Of a DNA stretch of 64,000 bases, positions 11,254 through 25,699 are shown in pieces (the stretch's first letter is position 1; each line of letters begins with the position of its first letter). Below the pieces are notes generated by a model that saw nothing but the letters and a program-made list of their open reading frames with translations, searched no databases and was not told where the DNA came from. Both the position numbers and the translations under genes were made by a program. The stretch spans positions 11,224,501 through 11,288,500 of the forward strand of contig CP139756.1 in NCBI GenBank assembly GCA_034370585.1, given 5' to 3'. Origin of the DNA: Fragaria x ananassa (lineage: Eukaryota > Streptophyta > Magnoliopsida > Rosales > Rosaceae).

Positions 11254-13625
11254 TGTAATACCCTAGATTTTCATATCATTTTTCCTTGTATTATTCTCAT
11301 ATTTAATGAAGGAATATTCATGGAAATTCTTATTAGTTTATGCAAAGTTGAAGTTCGGTAGTTTATTTTAGGTGCTTTGACGTTTAAGGGACTAAAAAGT
11401 TGACTTTATTTTCCGTAAGTTATCTTCGAAAACTTCCTTCATGAAAGTAGTAGAGCTCGTCAATACGAGTTCGTAGACATGCGACACGCGTGAAAAGGAC
11501 GTCGTATGAAGAAGTTATGGTCAAGAGAAGTTAGTTTTCGGGTTTTGAAAGTTTATAAGTAGAAAAGTGTGGGGGAAATTTTTTTTGAAACCTAAAAACA
11601 GATTTCTCTTTCTCTCTCTTCTCTCCCTCCCGCTCTCAAACTCACCTGCACTCCAATCTTTGACTGGAGTTATCTCCACCATCCGGCCACCGATTGGACC
11701 ATCGTCGGTTCCATTCGACTCCCTCAAGTGCCCTCTTCATGGCTGGGCGGCTGTTGCTTGGTGTAGTGCGCCGGAATCGGAGCTCCTTGCCGAAAAAAGG
11801 GAGCTACTGCATTATGATCGGAACCGCCGTATATGGCGGCGACGTGGGAAAAACCTAGGTGAGTTGTGATCCTCTCCTCCTCCTGGTAGTGGCTAGGCTT
11901 ACATTGAACCGAGTTTTGAGGTTTTTAAACCCGATTTGCAGGTTTTGTGGTTTGCTTTCGGGTTGCCGTTTCGGGGCAGTTTCCCGCCGGTTCCAGCCAG
12001 AGTTGGTTAAAACCTCAGGTATGAAAGTTGTTCACCATGTTTCAATCTACAAGTTTCATGTTTTAAGTTTCCCTAAATTTTGAAGTTTAGTGGAGCGTAT
12101 GAGGCTCACTCGCCGCCGCCTGTGGCGGCACGTGGGAGCATGTCCGGGCAGGGTAGAGGCCTTGTTTGCTACGTTTACCTAGTCCTTGTAGTTGCTAGGG
12201 TGTTGTTGTGTGTGAAGATTGAGTGTTGATTAGGTTCTTGCATTGTAGGTGCTAAGTTGGTTCTTGGTGTTCATTAAGTCGGAAACTTGGAATTTTTTTT
12301 TCTTAGAGGTAGTAGTGGTTGTTGTTAAGTGTACGATGACCTTAGGAGGTCTTAGAGGAAGGATTGCCCTTTTTTGGGCAACCTTCGGGTTAAGGGTATT
12401 TTTTTTCTTGTTGAGAAATTATTAAGGTTTTGTTAGTGTAATTTTAGGTGATTTGAGATTTTGTTGAGTTGGTTTGCTCTTGTGTTTTGTGAAAACACAG
12501 CGGGATATTTAGGTGAGTAAATCTCACCAAAGTTCTTTTTGAACCAAGTTTAATTATGATCATATGATGAGGATAATGATTATGATGTGATTTTAGTATG
12601 TTGCTTTTATTGGTTTTAAAAATATATGAGATTGATCGCCAACGGCTCATGGGTGAGATAAAACAAGTTTTCATGACAGAACATTTGAAGGCTCATATGA
12701 TTATAATGTTATTAATTTGTGAGAAGCTATTCTTATGGAATAAATTATATTGTTCATATAATTATAGCTTTGTGGAGGATATAATCTCATGATATGAATC
12801 TTGTGTTGTTGATAAAAATGTTGTGATATGATGATTGTTGGATAAATAGTCAAACAGGGTTCCAAGCCTTTAATCGAGTGATTAGTTGCGGTTAAGATGC
12901 TATTTATCATTTTTATGTTGTGATATTAGACAGTCAAACTGGGTTCCAAGCCTTTGGTCGGGTGATTGGGTGCGGTTAGGAATAGAGCTCTATTCGGTCT
13001 GTCAGTGTAGGTCATGGGGGATACTTTATCGTATCTGGGACCCATGGGTACACAACTTTGTTGTTGTAGGTCATGAGGGGTATTTTTAATACCTAGGACT
13101 CATGGGTACATGTTTTTTTTTTTGGAAAAGTGTTGGACATGTGGTTATATTTCATTGATATAAATTGCTTTTGTGGAATTTTTAGATGTGAGAAATATTG
13201 TGCTAATTGAGTTTACTCATACAAGCTTTTAGCTTACCGGGTTTGTTATTTTACAATCCCGGTGCACCAATTCTTGGTGTAAGGGTTAGACCTGCAAGTG
13301 AAGACCAGCATGGTTGAGACGGTGGCGTAGTGGCAGAGTCCTTTTTGGTTTTTGATGTCCTATGTTTAGTTTTGTTAGCTGAGTAAATAGTATTAAACTC
13401 TTCAGGGGTTTTCATATTCTTGAATTGCAAGTTTATGTAAATAAAGAAATGTAATACATATTTAACTCAGTGTTGAGTTATAGAATATTTACTTTCCTAC
13501 GTTTGAGATTTAGATGTGAGATATTGTTGTTGTTGTTGTTGTTGGAACAGGTTTTGGATTGTAATATTTTAGGCTATATCATGTCAAAAATTTTAAAAAT
13601 TCCATTTGAAAATTGGGGTGTGACA
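11254..13625 (+). mobile_element. Solo LTR (2.37 kb, probably Ty3/Gypsy) nested in the Copia element
   Basis: Begins TGTAATACCC and ends GGGGTGTGACA, near-complementary ends typical of plant Gypsy (Tekay/Del-like) LTRs. It is flanked by the perfect 5-bp duplication TGATA (11249-11253 and 13626-13630). No second LTR, primer-binding site or protein domain lies inside, so it is best read as a solo LTR left by unequal recombination. It includes a CT-rich leader-like stretch (11600-11700) and an 83-bp tandem duplication. Confidence 0.82.
12848..12985 (+). repeat. Tandem duplication inside the solo LTR, period 83 bp
   Basis: AGTCAAAC(A/T)GGGTTCCAAGCC recurs at 12848 and 12931, followed by related text ending in TGCGGTTA(A/G)GA. 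Two diverged copies. Internal duplications of this kind are common in long Gypsy LTRs. Confidence 0.6.
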
Positions 13626-13792
13626 TGATATTTTTATGATAATCTATTTCTCTTGTTTTTCACTTGATTATTTTTTAAAAGTGTTTCATTTGAAAGCAAG
13701 AAGTCGTTGCCATTATCGTTGAGCGCAAGGTCGCATATAACATGATTATCTTTGTTAACATGTGTTAACAGGTGTTTTGTATAGGAATGCTA

Positions 13793-13803
13793 AAGGGGGA
13801 GAT
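13793..13803 (+). other. Polypurine tract of the pol-less Copia element
   Basis: AAAGGGGGAGAT immediately precedes the TGTTAG start of the 3' LTR, where plus-strand DNA synthesis is primed in LTR elements. Confidence 0.75.
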
Positions 13804-14569
13804 TGTTAGCATGACAAGTATTGTCATTCCTATACAAAACAAATAAACGTTGATTGAGAAACATTATTGAAATTTATTGTTGCCTAGTTTGAATAGGATT
13901 TAATTCCTTTGATATCTGATTTGCTTATTAAACTAGATTGACACTTGAAAGGAAGAAAATCTAATGTGATTAGATTCTATATAATCTAATTATTATTTGA
14001 TTTGAGACATCTTATATATCTGATTTTATTATGTCTTTGTATGGTAATAGGATAATGACTTACCTATTGGAAACCAATATGGTTAAAGACGTGTAAGGAG
14101 CAGAAATTCTTCATCCATAAAAGATGAAGCAGTAGCCATTTAGAAGATCACATTTTAACGCATATTTCCGTTGCAAATTATATTGACAGAAAAAGGTCGA
14201 AGTTCAACTGTTCCATGTTGAGTTGAACTTCTTGTTTATGTGATTGAAGGATCAATGACGTGGTTAGTTCCTTAAAAATTGAAGAAAAAGGTTACTTGAA
14301 AAAGAAGAGTGCTTCAAACATATCTGCTAGAGTTCTAGAGATAGTAGCCACGATCAGTGATACAAAGTTTGTAATTGACTCGTTCTTTTCATAGTGATTT
14401 TTTTTTTCAATAGGAGCTTTCAAGAGTTAAAGCCCCGGCAGTGTTTTTCTTCAAATTGAGGTTTTACTAGGTAAACAAACTGTTGTGTTCTTTATTTTTC
14501 GTTTATGTCCAGTACATTGAGGACAGTTTCAATCCCGATACCCAGAAAACACCCATCCTAATCCCTTTA
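13804..14569 (+). repeat. 3' LTR of the pol-less Copia element
   Basis: 766 bp copy of 7854-8612, preceded by a purine tract and followed by target duplication CGAGG (14570-14574). Confidence 0.9.
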
Positions 14570-14821
14570 CGAGGTAAACGGTCATAAGAAATTGAGAACT
14601 CCTTATTCTTGATTAAATTCCCGGGAATTCATCTGCATCCAAAGTTTTTCTTACTTTCCTTCTTATTTTCTTCCCCAATTTTCTTATCTCATGATGTTTT
14701 TAAGTATAATTTTGATCAAAATTCAAAATCTTGGTAACAATAGTGAAAAAAAAAAATTTGTTTTGGCTACTCCAATTAGCCTAAACAAAATATACATCCT
14801 AAATCCGTCACTGATGTCGAC

Positions 14822-15198
14822 AAGTTTAGACCCTAAAAACGTTTAACACATCTAAAAATTCTTGCTGATTCGACCACGGATTTGGCGACTTTAGCTAATA
14901 CCCACCGACGTTTTTTTTGGAAATGTAATACCCACCGCGTTAGTCTTTGGACCGTAGTCTCAAAGCCTTGAAGACGCATATCCATGGTATTATCATACAA
15001 CCACCCGCACCTGAATCGTATCACAAATAAAATACACTCGACTTACTAAATTAATAACCAGAGCAACATGGTACAAAAACAGAGCAACAATCCAATTTGG
15101 GTGAGGACTGAGAGGAGTGAGGATAGCCAAAGAAACTGAGAGTAACTGACCATGTTCTGATTGAAACTCTCCTCACTCTCCCCTCTTTGCTCTTTCCA
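14822..15198. other. Upstream region of LIL3
   Basis: Sequence between the right target duplication of the hAT nest and the LIL3 start codon. It must contain the LIL3 promoter and 5' UTR. The nest therefore ends only 377 bp upstream of the LIL3 ATG. No clear TATA box was identified. Confidence 0.5.
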
Positions 15199-16831
15199 AT
15201 GTCCATTTCCATGGCCTTGTTTTCTCCTTCAACCCATCTCCCTACTCTCTCCCCCTCCTCCTCCTCCTCATACCCAAAACCCCATTTCACCCTCAAGCCT
15301 TGTCTCTCTCTCAGACCCAACAAGGCCCCTCTCCCATTCACCACCAGAGCCTCAGCTGAAAATGGTGCTGGAGCTGCTGCTGCCATAGCTGTGGAGCCAG
15401 AGCCCAAGGTGGCTGAGCCGGTTGTGGTGAAGAGTGAGAGCTCTAATGGGTCAGCTGGAGCAGCTGAGGAGGTGAAGGTGGTCAACTTGTTTGAGGACTC
15501 CAGATGGGTCAATGGGACTTGGGACTTGAAGCAGTTTGAGAAGAGCGGAAAGACTGACTGGGATGCTGTTATTGATGCTGGTGAGTGTTCTGGGTGTCTC
15601 TGCTTTTTGATCTTTGATTGGTTGTTTCTTACTGTTTTGATTGAACATGATGCAACTGTTTGAGGTTCTGTTTCTGTGTTTGTTTAGTTGATGAGGAACA
15701 TCGATTGGTAGTTGAGGTTTATGGGTGCTGAGTGAAAGACCCAAATGGTTTTGATTTGGTTTGTTAGCGTGCATGTTAAGACTTGATATCAGAGCAATAA
15801 AGACATGGTCTTCCCCTAAAGTTTTGAAATTAGATGTAGAGAATTGGATTTGAGTTGCCTAGGATCCAAGGTGGCTTTGTCCTAGGTCTTACTAGTTTGA
15901 TCCTCAAACTTGATTCTGCTTTGATTTCTTATGCTGGCACTGTCCTTCCCTTATTCTCGAGTGTCTAAGTGTATTCAAGTAGAAGGAATTGTCACCTAAG
16001 AATCTAAGATAAAGGTGTTGTACTCTGTTGAGAATTTACACATGACATTGTATTCTCAAGATTTCAATTTTCATGTGAGTGAAGATTGAGCAATTTGTGA
16101 TTCTATTTCACTTGTTGGTTCTATTTGCTTTACCTACTAGAGTATCAGGTGCTGCTTGAAATAGAATATGAGTCAAAAGCGAAAGCGTCGTTTATTCTTG
16201 TGTTTCACTAAATGATTTCATGCAGCTTCTTGTAAAACTTATTACAAAGAGTTGTGTTTGTGATTCTATTTATTGTCTCGTTGATAAATAACCTGTTATG
16301 CTAACTTTATCCTTCCTGTTATGCTCAACCTTTCATAAAAACTTTCAGAGGCTAGGAGAAGGAAATGGCTCCAGGATAACCCAGAATCGTCCAGTAATGA
16401 TAACCCTGTACTTTTCGACACCTCGATCGTACCTTGGTGGGCATGGGTAAAGAGATACCATTTACCTGAAGCTGAGCTACTCAATGGTATGTTCAGATCC
16501 ACTTATGTTCACTAAAATGTAAAACAAGGAGAACACAATGTGCCTCAAAGTAATGGGTTATGTGTTCTTTTATGAGTTATATGCAGGTCGAGCTGCTATG
16601 GTAGGATTCTTCAGTGCTTATCTGGTTGATAGCTTGACTGGAGTAGGCCTAGTTGATCAAATGGGCAATTTCATCTGCAAAACCTTACTGTTTGTAGCTG
16701 TGGCGGGAGTGCTTCTGATCCGCAAGAACGAGGATGTTGAAAAACTAAAGAAGCTGCTTGAGGAGACAACGTTTTACGACAAGCAATGGCAAGCAACCTG
16801 GCAGGATGAGACTCCTGGCACCAAGAAGTAG
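15199..16831 (+). CDS. LIL3: Light-harvesting-like protein 3 (LIL3), chloroplast thylakoid
   Basis: Three exons: 15199-15580, 16349-16486 and 16587-16831. GT-AG introns keep phase. Total 254 aa. I take ATG 15199 (MSISMALFSPSTHL) as the start; a second Met lies four codons on. The N-terminus is a Ser/Pro-rich transit peptide, followed by an Ala/Glu-rich linker and the conserved block EDSRWVNGTWDLKQFEKSGK. The signature LHC motif lies in the first membrane helix: ELLNGRAAMVGFFSAYLVD, with the Glu and Arg-x-Ala-Met that bind chlorophyll in LHC proteins. A second hydrophobic helix (CKTLLFVAVAGVLLI) follows, then a charged C-terminus. LIL3 anchors geranylgeranyl reductase, and interacts with protochlorophyllide oxidoreductase, at the thylakoid, supporting chlorophyll and tocopherol synthesis. 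Length matches the family (about 250-260 aa). Confidence 0.95.
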
Positions 16832-17453
16832 TAGTCTTGAGTTTGCCTTTCGAACTTGAGCAGTTTTCTTCTGTCTTCCTTTTGTTACTGTAGCTTTTAG
16901 GTGCTACTGGCGGATGAAAATTGTATTCTCGACCATTGTACTCATAAATTATTAGTAAATGTGTGTTTACAATGACAGATTACTCTTGAAATTTTCTGTG
17001 GATCTGTATCTCATGTCTTTTGATAGGGTTGTCTTAGCTTTCATCATTCCTTCTACAAGTATCGACTAGAAAAGGCACTGAAATTTTACAAATTTACAGA
17101 CTATTCCTTGATTATGTGATTGTGTTATGTGCTATGACTGGTTGTGAACCATAGTGTGAATTGTTAACAAGATTTAAAACGTGGGAGCAGTTTCCACACA
17201 GAATTATAAATTATTGCTTTACGATGATATCATCTATGTACTCAAGGTTGTGAGGTAAGCTTGACGCTGAAGTTTACCCAACATATGAACACAATTCACA
17301 TAAAAGGCTAGTAAAGCCCTGAAAGTAATTTAAGTTACTTCATCACAAGCTTTATCGTCTATATGCTCCATCTCTGATGGTCCTTCAATTGGTTTAAATC
17401 TTGTCGGGAACTTGAGGGGCTCGTATATACATTGGTTTACCAAAAATAAATTA
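16832..17453. other. LIL3 3' flank
   Basis: Probable 3' UTR and terminator of LIL3 in the first few hundred bases, then AT-rich unique DNA up to the foldback element. No further gene is seen. Confidence 0.45.
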
Positions 17454-18303
17454 AGATTAATTACAAAACACCACCTAAATTATGATGTTATTTTCATTTT
17501 TATACTTAACTATCAAAAACTTGCATTTTCATACCTGAAGTTTTATTCGGTTAGCATTTTGATACCCTGACCACTAACACCGTTAAATTTTGAGGGTATT
17601 TTTGTCTTTCAATAAATATATCATTTTTTACATTTACTTTAACAAAATAATTTATTTTTTGAGGTTATCAAATACAAATAAAACAATTTACTTTAGCAAA
17701 AATATTAAAAAAAAGCTCCAAAATTAAATATTTATTTTTACAACAATAGTGATAAAAGTTAGTAGAACTCTTGTATGTATATATATTTTTTAGAGTTACA
17801 TGTTGAGAAAAACAAAACAAAATAAAATTAATTAAAATAAATTATATCGAATATCGATAAAAATTTTATCATATTTTATATAAACATGGTATATTTAACC
17901 AAAAATAGATTAAACATGTTTATATAAAATTTGATAAAATTTCCATCGATATAATTTATTTTAATTAATTTTATTTTGCTTAACATGTAACTCTAAAATA
18001 TATATACATACGAGAGTTCTACTAATTTTTATCACTATTATTGCAAATATAAATATTTAATTTTGGAGTTTTATTTTTTGAATATTTTTGCTAAAGTAAA
18101 TAAATTATTTTGTTAAATTAAATGTAAAAAATGATATAATTATTGAAATGACGAAAATACCCTGAAAATTTAACGATGTTAGTGGTTAGGGTATCAAAAT
18201 GCTAACGGAATGAAACTTCGGGTATTAAAATACAAGTTTTTGATAGTTAGGTATGAAAATAAAAATAACATCATACTTTCATGTGGTATTTTGTAATTAA
18301 TCC
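17454..18303. mobile_element. Foldback (long-TIR, Mutator-like) MITE, 850-bp near-palindrome
   Basis: The left arm (17454 to about 17880) is repeated in reverse complement by the right arm (about 17920-18303), leaving a loop of only a few tens of bases. The ends read AGATTAATTACAAAA and, reverse-complemented, GGATTAATTACAAAA. The flanks AATAAATTA (17445-17453) and AACAAATTA (18304-18312) are a 9-bp duplication with one mismatch, as expected for Mutator-like elements. It has no open frame. A transcript across it would fold into a hairpin of roughly 400 bp. Confidence 0.82.
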
Positions 18304-18312
18304 AACAAATTA

Positions 18313-18660
18313 TACGTATAATGATCACATCAGTAACTAAGAGTGGAATAATGTTTATAAGATTTCTCTTACAGAAGTGGAATGATGCAAAAGTTGAGGC
18401 CTCTACAGGGGAAGTTTGTTAGCCAAACATGGTCAATTTTGTGCATGAAAGACAAAGTCGCTTGAAATGTTGTGGTGCATAGCCAACATTGGTCACTTGT
18501 AGGAAATGTGGTTAACCAGAGGGGATCCTGTTACCCACGAAACCTATAACAGGATGATGTTCAGTACTACAGAATCCTCTCTTCCTAGAGAGTGATACGT
18601 CGAGAACGTGGAGGACTCCAAAAACATGTCTGACCTTAGGCCTTTTTAGCCTTATGCATC
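18313..18660. other. Intergenic, 3' of GDH2
   Basis: No recognisable gene, repeat or RNA structure. It lies between the foldback element and a short protein-like frame. Confidence 0.4.
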
Positions 18661-18831
18661 ATCAGCGGCAGCTACAAGACTACAAGTACATGCAAGCTCA
18701 ATGCTCATGGTTCAGAATCAGAAGATAGGATTATTGCCAAGGGTGTTTTGAGAGACCGTGATCAGCAAATGAGTGAATATGAGTTGAAGGAGCTCAGAAA
18801 AAATTTGGAAAGCAAATTAACCAACTACTAG
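18661..18831 (+). pseudogene. Short protein-like fragment, unknown origin
   Basis: An uninterrupted frame of 56 codons ends at TAG 18829-18831. It encodes a charged, helix-prone tail including EDRIIAKGVLRDRDQQ and YELKELRKNL. There is no start codon in a good place and no upstream exon that I recognise. It could be the last exon of a lost gene or a captured fragment. I do not recognise the family, and chance cannot be excluded at this length. Confidence 0.3.
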
Positions 18832-19014
18832 TGGCCTTAAGCCTCAGGTGTTCATCTCTCGTTTGCTTTTTGCAAATTCGGATGTTAAAATGAAAAGCTC
18901 ATACGGGCATTCATTTCACATTGACTGAAAAACAAACAAGTTCTTTTAATTCTTTCTAATGATAAGGAGAAGCAGCTGATAAGCCAACGGGAGTAGCGAA
19001 TGAAGATAGCTAGC

Positions 19015-22345
<3,331 letters not shown>

Positions 22346-22459
22346 GGCTGCTTCAAACCAAGGTAACAGTGAAGACCCAGAAACTGAAAGCAGCCTACAA
22401 ACACCAAGACAAGGTGAGCAGAAGAGTGAAATGAGTTATGGGATTGTATTTGGGGGAGG

Positions 22460-22467
22460 TTTATATA
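22460..22467 (-). promoter_or_regulatory. Candidate TATA box of GDH2
   Basis: TATATAAA on the minus strand, 115-122 bp upstream of the ATG at 22345. Position and sequence fit a plant core promoter. The transcription start is not known. Confidence 0.5.
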
Positions 22468-23123
22468 CAATGTTGGTGAAGAGGAGTAAAGGAAATTCAT
22501 TTAATCCATTATTGGGAATTCGAATATAGTTGTCTTTGACTAAAGGGTCTCTGACAGGACCTTTTCTAAGTGCAATAGATAGGTTCGTTGCGGATAGTGA
22601 CAGACAGCTTTAAGTAGGATATGACTAGGTATTTGTCTCTTATCAGTCTTCTGCGATACATGGGGTCTGGGGAACAAGGACTATGACTATGGCCATTTAT
22701 GGATATGAACAGAATATTTAAGTGACGGGGACCTTATTATGATGACAAAAACAATGGCATTAAGGCAACGAAGTTTCCATATTAGATATTACTCCGAGTC
22801 TTTTAGAATGGAAATTACAGAAAAATAGAAGAGATCCTTCTACTAAAGATAAACATGACTATGATCTATGAAGATTAAGCGTACGAACAAAAACGTCTTA
22901 GAAGTTAAGACTCTAATCCTGTCTTTAAACATTTATCAAAATCATGTTTCTAAACATGTACAATATTATAGCCTTACAATTAGGTGTATACTAGTATGGA
23001 TTCTCTTTATATTGAACTAGTCGTTTAGTCTTGTTAGGTTATCCGGAGTACTATGCGATAAAATTCAAATATCTTTGATTATTGATATGTTGGTATATTA
23101 CTTTTTCACGTTGTCTTATTGTC

Positions 23124-23159
<36 letters not shown>

Positions 23160-23549
23160 CAAGGATGATAAACATTTAGTATCAATAAGGGAAAATGACA
23201 ATTACAGACAATACTTGCCCGCAGGAGGAACGATAAATAAGTCATGCTAGATGGCCTGAAAGTAACTAAGTAAAAACAACTACCATAAAGTTTAAACCAA
23301 GGAAAAACAAAAACAGAAATCGAAAAAGTCGTTTTTTTTTTTTGAAATTGAAATCGAAAAAAGTCGTTGTATATAGTTGAAGTGACAAAATTTCCTTGTG
23401 CCATGGCCGGGGTTTGCATTTGGACATTTTGTTTATAATATCCAAATTAACAATGAGTCTATGGTTTCGTTCCAACCAAAGAAATGACCATTCATTTTGG
23501 CCTTCTCTCTTTGGCCTCACACTATCTTTGCCACCATGCTGCTGCTACA
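22468..23549. other. Shared upstream region between divergent genes GDH2 and the small basic protein gene
   Basis: GDH2 reads leftward and the small basic gene rightward, so this is a bidirectional intergenic region. It is AT-rich with one microsatellite and an A/T-homopolymer stretch at 23330. No gene is supported. Confidence 0.5.
23127..23159 (+). repeat. (ATT)n microsatellite
   Basis: About 11 perfect ATT/TTA repeats. Confidence 0.9.
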
Positions 23550-23556
23550 TATAAAA
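23550..23556 (+). promoter_or_regulatory. Candidate TATA box of the small basic protein gene
   Basis: TATAAAA lies 68 bp upstream of the ATG at 23618, in a good context for a short-leader gene. Confidence 0.55.
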
Positions 23557-23617
23557 CCCTCTTAACCATCAACGCCAGCAAACCCTCTCATTATTTTCTC
23601 CTCCTCGCGCGATCAAA

Positions 23618-24569
23618 ATGCCAACCAAAAAGGTACGTAACAACGTACACTCAACACAGAGATTTGCTCTTCGTTCCAGTTCGATGATTCTTCTTCGCTT
23701 TAAAGGCTATCTCAGTTGATGATCAATCCCAAAAACTCTTCACTGCTTTGTAGCTACTAAGTAATTCATCGATCACTTGCATGTATAATTTTCAGGTATC
23801 TTGCCCCAAAAGTGAACCGGTGTTGCTGACCGTGTACGTGGAGCGGCCGACGAGAAGACCATCTTCATCAGCTCATCATCACCCTCAACATCGCCATCCT
23901 TATATTCAGCACACCATCAAGCGGGAGGTTATTCATTACAGGCATGGTGCTGGTGGCCAAGGCTACATCAGTCGGAGAGCGGAGCTGCTTCAGTACTCCC
24001 AACGTCTTCGTCTATCTGCTAGATCATCATCAGCAGCACCAGCATCGAAACCCTTCTACCAAAATCAAAACCATGCCAAGAGTCCACAACCTGCCAAGGT
24101 ACCACATTCCCTATACCGTTGAGTCTGGACCTTTGACAGATTAGATATGCATGTATTACATTGTCTAATAAAGTTGTAGTAGTTAGATTGTTGCTGTTCG
24201 AAGAAAACCAAAGAATTCAGATCAAGCTCCCGGCTGCGTTGGAAACTGGATTTTTCCAAGTTTTTTGGACTTTGTACAAGTTTTCAAGCTAAGAAAGATA
24301 GGAAGAAGAGAAAGAAAGGCAGCGGCACCACCAGCAATAAACTAAAATCTGCAATCAAAAGCTTAAAGGTGACTACGTAAAGAGATGAGTTAATTTTTGT
24401 GAACTTGTGAAGTAGTAACCAGAATTTGATTTGTTTGCAAGAGACATCCTAGCTAGCTAGCTAATTAGTGGTAATGTTTAATTACTAATCTTCACTCATA
24501 TCCTTTCAGGGGCAAAAGAAACAAGGTTTTTTCTCCAAGCGGTTCACAACATCCACAAAGCGGAAATAA
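23618..24569 (+). CDS. Small, very basic plant-specific protein of unknown function
   Basis: Proposed exons: 23618-23632 (MPTKK), 23796-24098, 24204-24368 and 24510-24569. All three introns are GT-AG and every junction falls in phase 0. Product about 180 aa. Exon 2 starts VSCPKSEPVLLTVYVERP, then a His-rich stretch, and RRAELLQYSQRLRLSARS. Exon 3 has SRLRWKLDFSKFFGLC followed by a Lys/Arg run (AKKDRKKRKKG). The end is QKKQGFFSKRFTTSTKRK. No signal peptide or membrane helix is seen. The Lys/Arg clusters would suit nuclear or nucleic-acid association, which is inference. The exon-3 acceptor (TTCGAAG before 24204) was chosen for phase and pyrimidine context; others are possible. A family of similar uncharacterised plant proteins sharing the EPVLLTVYVE and ELLQYS phrases exists to my recollection. 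No function is claimed. Confidence 0.7.
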
Positions 24570-25384
24570 TGAAACTATAACCCCTAGCTTCACTTTCACA
24601 ATGATCGATCAATTTAACTGTAAACAAGCCAAAGAGTACGATCTCTGTTGCTGCTGAAGAAGTGAAAATGGAAACAGAAGTTTGTTTTTTATTTTTTTGG
24701 TAAAGAGAGTTCTAACATGAGGAGAGGATCCCAATTACGAGCTCTCCTTAATTATGCTCACCTTGAAACTGCAAAATCGATACCTAAAATCACACACAAT
24801 AATAGTAAAAAAGAAAGACAAGATCATGTAATTCAAAACCAATAAATCAGTGATTTGTTTGAATCTAATTGCACAGGAATAAAAAGATTGTGAGATTATA
24901 GTTTTATCTGTTGTTATTTCTTTTTGAAAAAAGCTACTATGGGGACAAGTACTGTTCTTAATGGTAAAACTCATTTGATGTAAAAACGTTGATCCATTTG
25001 CTCATTTGATGTAAATTGATCCATTTGCTCACTTACTCACTTGCCGTAGTTTTGCAATTGAAAATGTAAATGCTTCCCTTGTTGAAGCCCTGCTGGTTTG
25101 TCACCGGTCTCATGCTTAGGCGCTGGTTTAATTTGATTTACTCACTGTAAAAACGTTCCGGTTTATTATTTTTTTAACATAACATGATTTTTCACAATTT
25201 ATTGAAATTACGGCACGGTTCATTCTTTTTATTTTCAAAATTGCTAGTCTAGAATCATCTACTGATCTATAAAAGGTACTCAAGACGAGTGTATGTTGTT
25301 AAGTTTTCATTTCTCAATTACAAATTATTTTGTTAAGTTTTATTTTTCACAACATAAATTATGATAGTCAATGTTTTGGGAAAC
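24570..25384. other. Intergenic, 3' flank of the small basic protein gene
   Basis: AT-rich. CTCATTTGATGTAAA occurs twice near 24970-25015, separated by about 30 bp, a small local duplication. No gene is seen. Positions 25364-25392 may be the left part of a coding-like fragment interrupted by the hAT element. Confidence 0.45.
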
Positions 25385-25699
25385 GTCAGATATAGGGGTG
25401 GGTTCCACTACAAAAAGTAATTACATTAGCCATCCCATATTGCGACGGTGCGGATTTACCGTCGTTATTGGTCCAAATTTCGCGACGGCATCACTTCCGT
25501 CGTTAAATTAAAACCATTTTGCAACAGAAACTTCATGCCGTGCCAGAAAAATGAAAATTTTGCAACAACGATGTGAAGCTGTGGCAAAAAAAATGTAAAT
25601 TTTGTGACTGCATTAAGAAGCCGTGGCATACTTTAAAATCACCCGCTTCTGATTTTGTTTCCATCCTTTAATCTCGACCGTAGATTTTATATCTTGACC

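Larger units (their letters stand above)
7854..14569 (+). mobile_element. Copia-type LTR retrotransposon, pol-less derivative, inserted in the hAT element
   Basis: LTRs at 7854-8612 and 13804-14569 begin TGTTAG and end CCCTTTA. The target duplication CGAGG is at 7849-7853 and 14570-14574. A primer-binding site follows the 5' LTR and a purine tract precedes the 3' LTR. Internal DNA is about 2.8 kb once the nested solo LTR is removed. It holds only decayed gag with a CCHC knuckle. No protease, integrase or reverse transcriptase could be found. The gag wording and several GGGGGAG tracts near the 3' end (11030-11170) recall the SIRE/Maximus group, which is a tentative placement. Confidence 0.88.
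7279..14813. mobile_element. Outer hAT-type DNA element (non-autonomous), split by a Copia insertion
   Basis: The terminal inverted repeats are TAGTGGCGGATCTAGG (7279-7294) and, at the other end, CCTAAATCCGTCACTG (14798-14813). They match at 13 of 16 positions when one is reverse-complemented. Both ends are flanked by the perfect 8-bp duplication ATGTCGAC (7271-7278 and 14814-14821), the hallmark length for hAT. Without the nested Copia element (7854-14569 plus one duplication copy) it would be about 0.8 kb, so it is a MITE-sized element with no transposase. Its left arm has a CT-rich stretch at 7400-7560. Confidence 0.85.
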
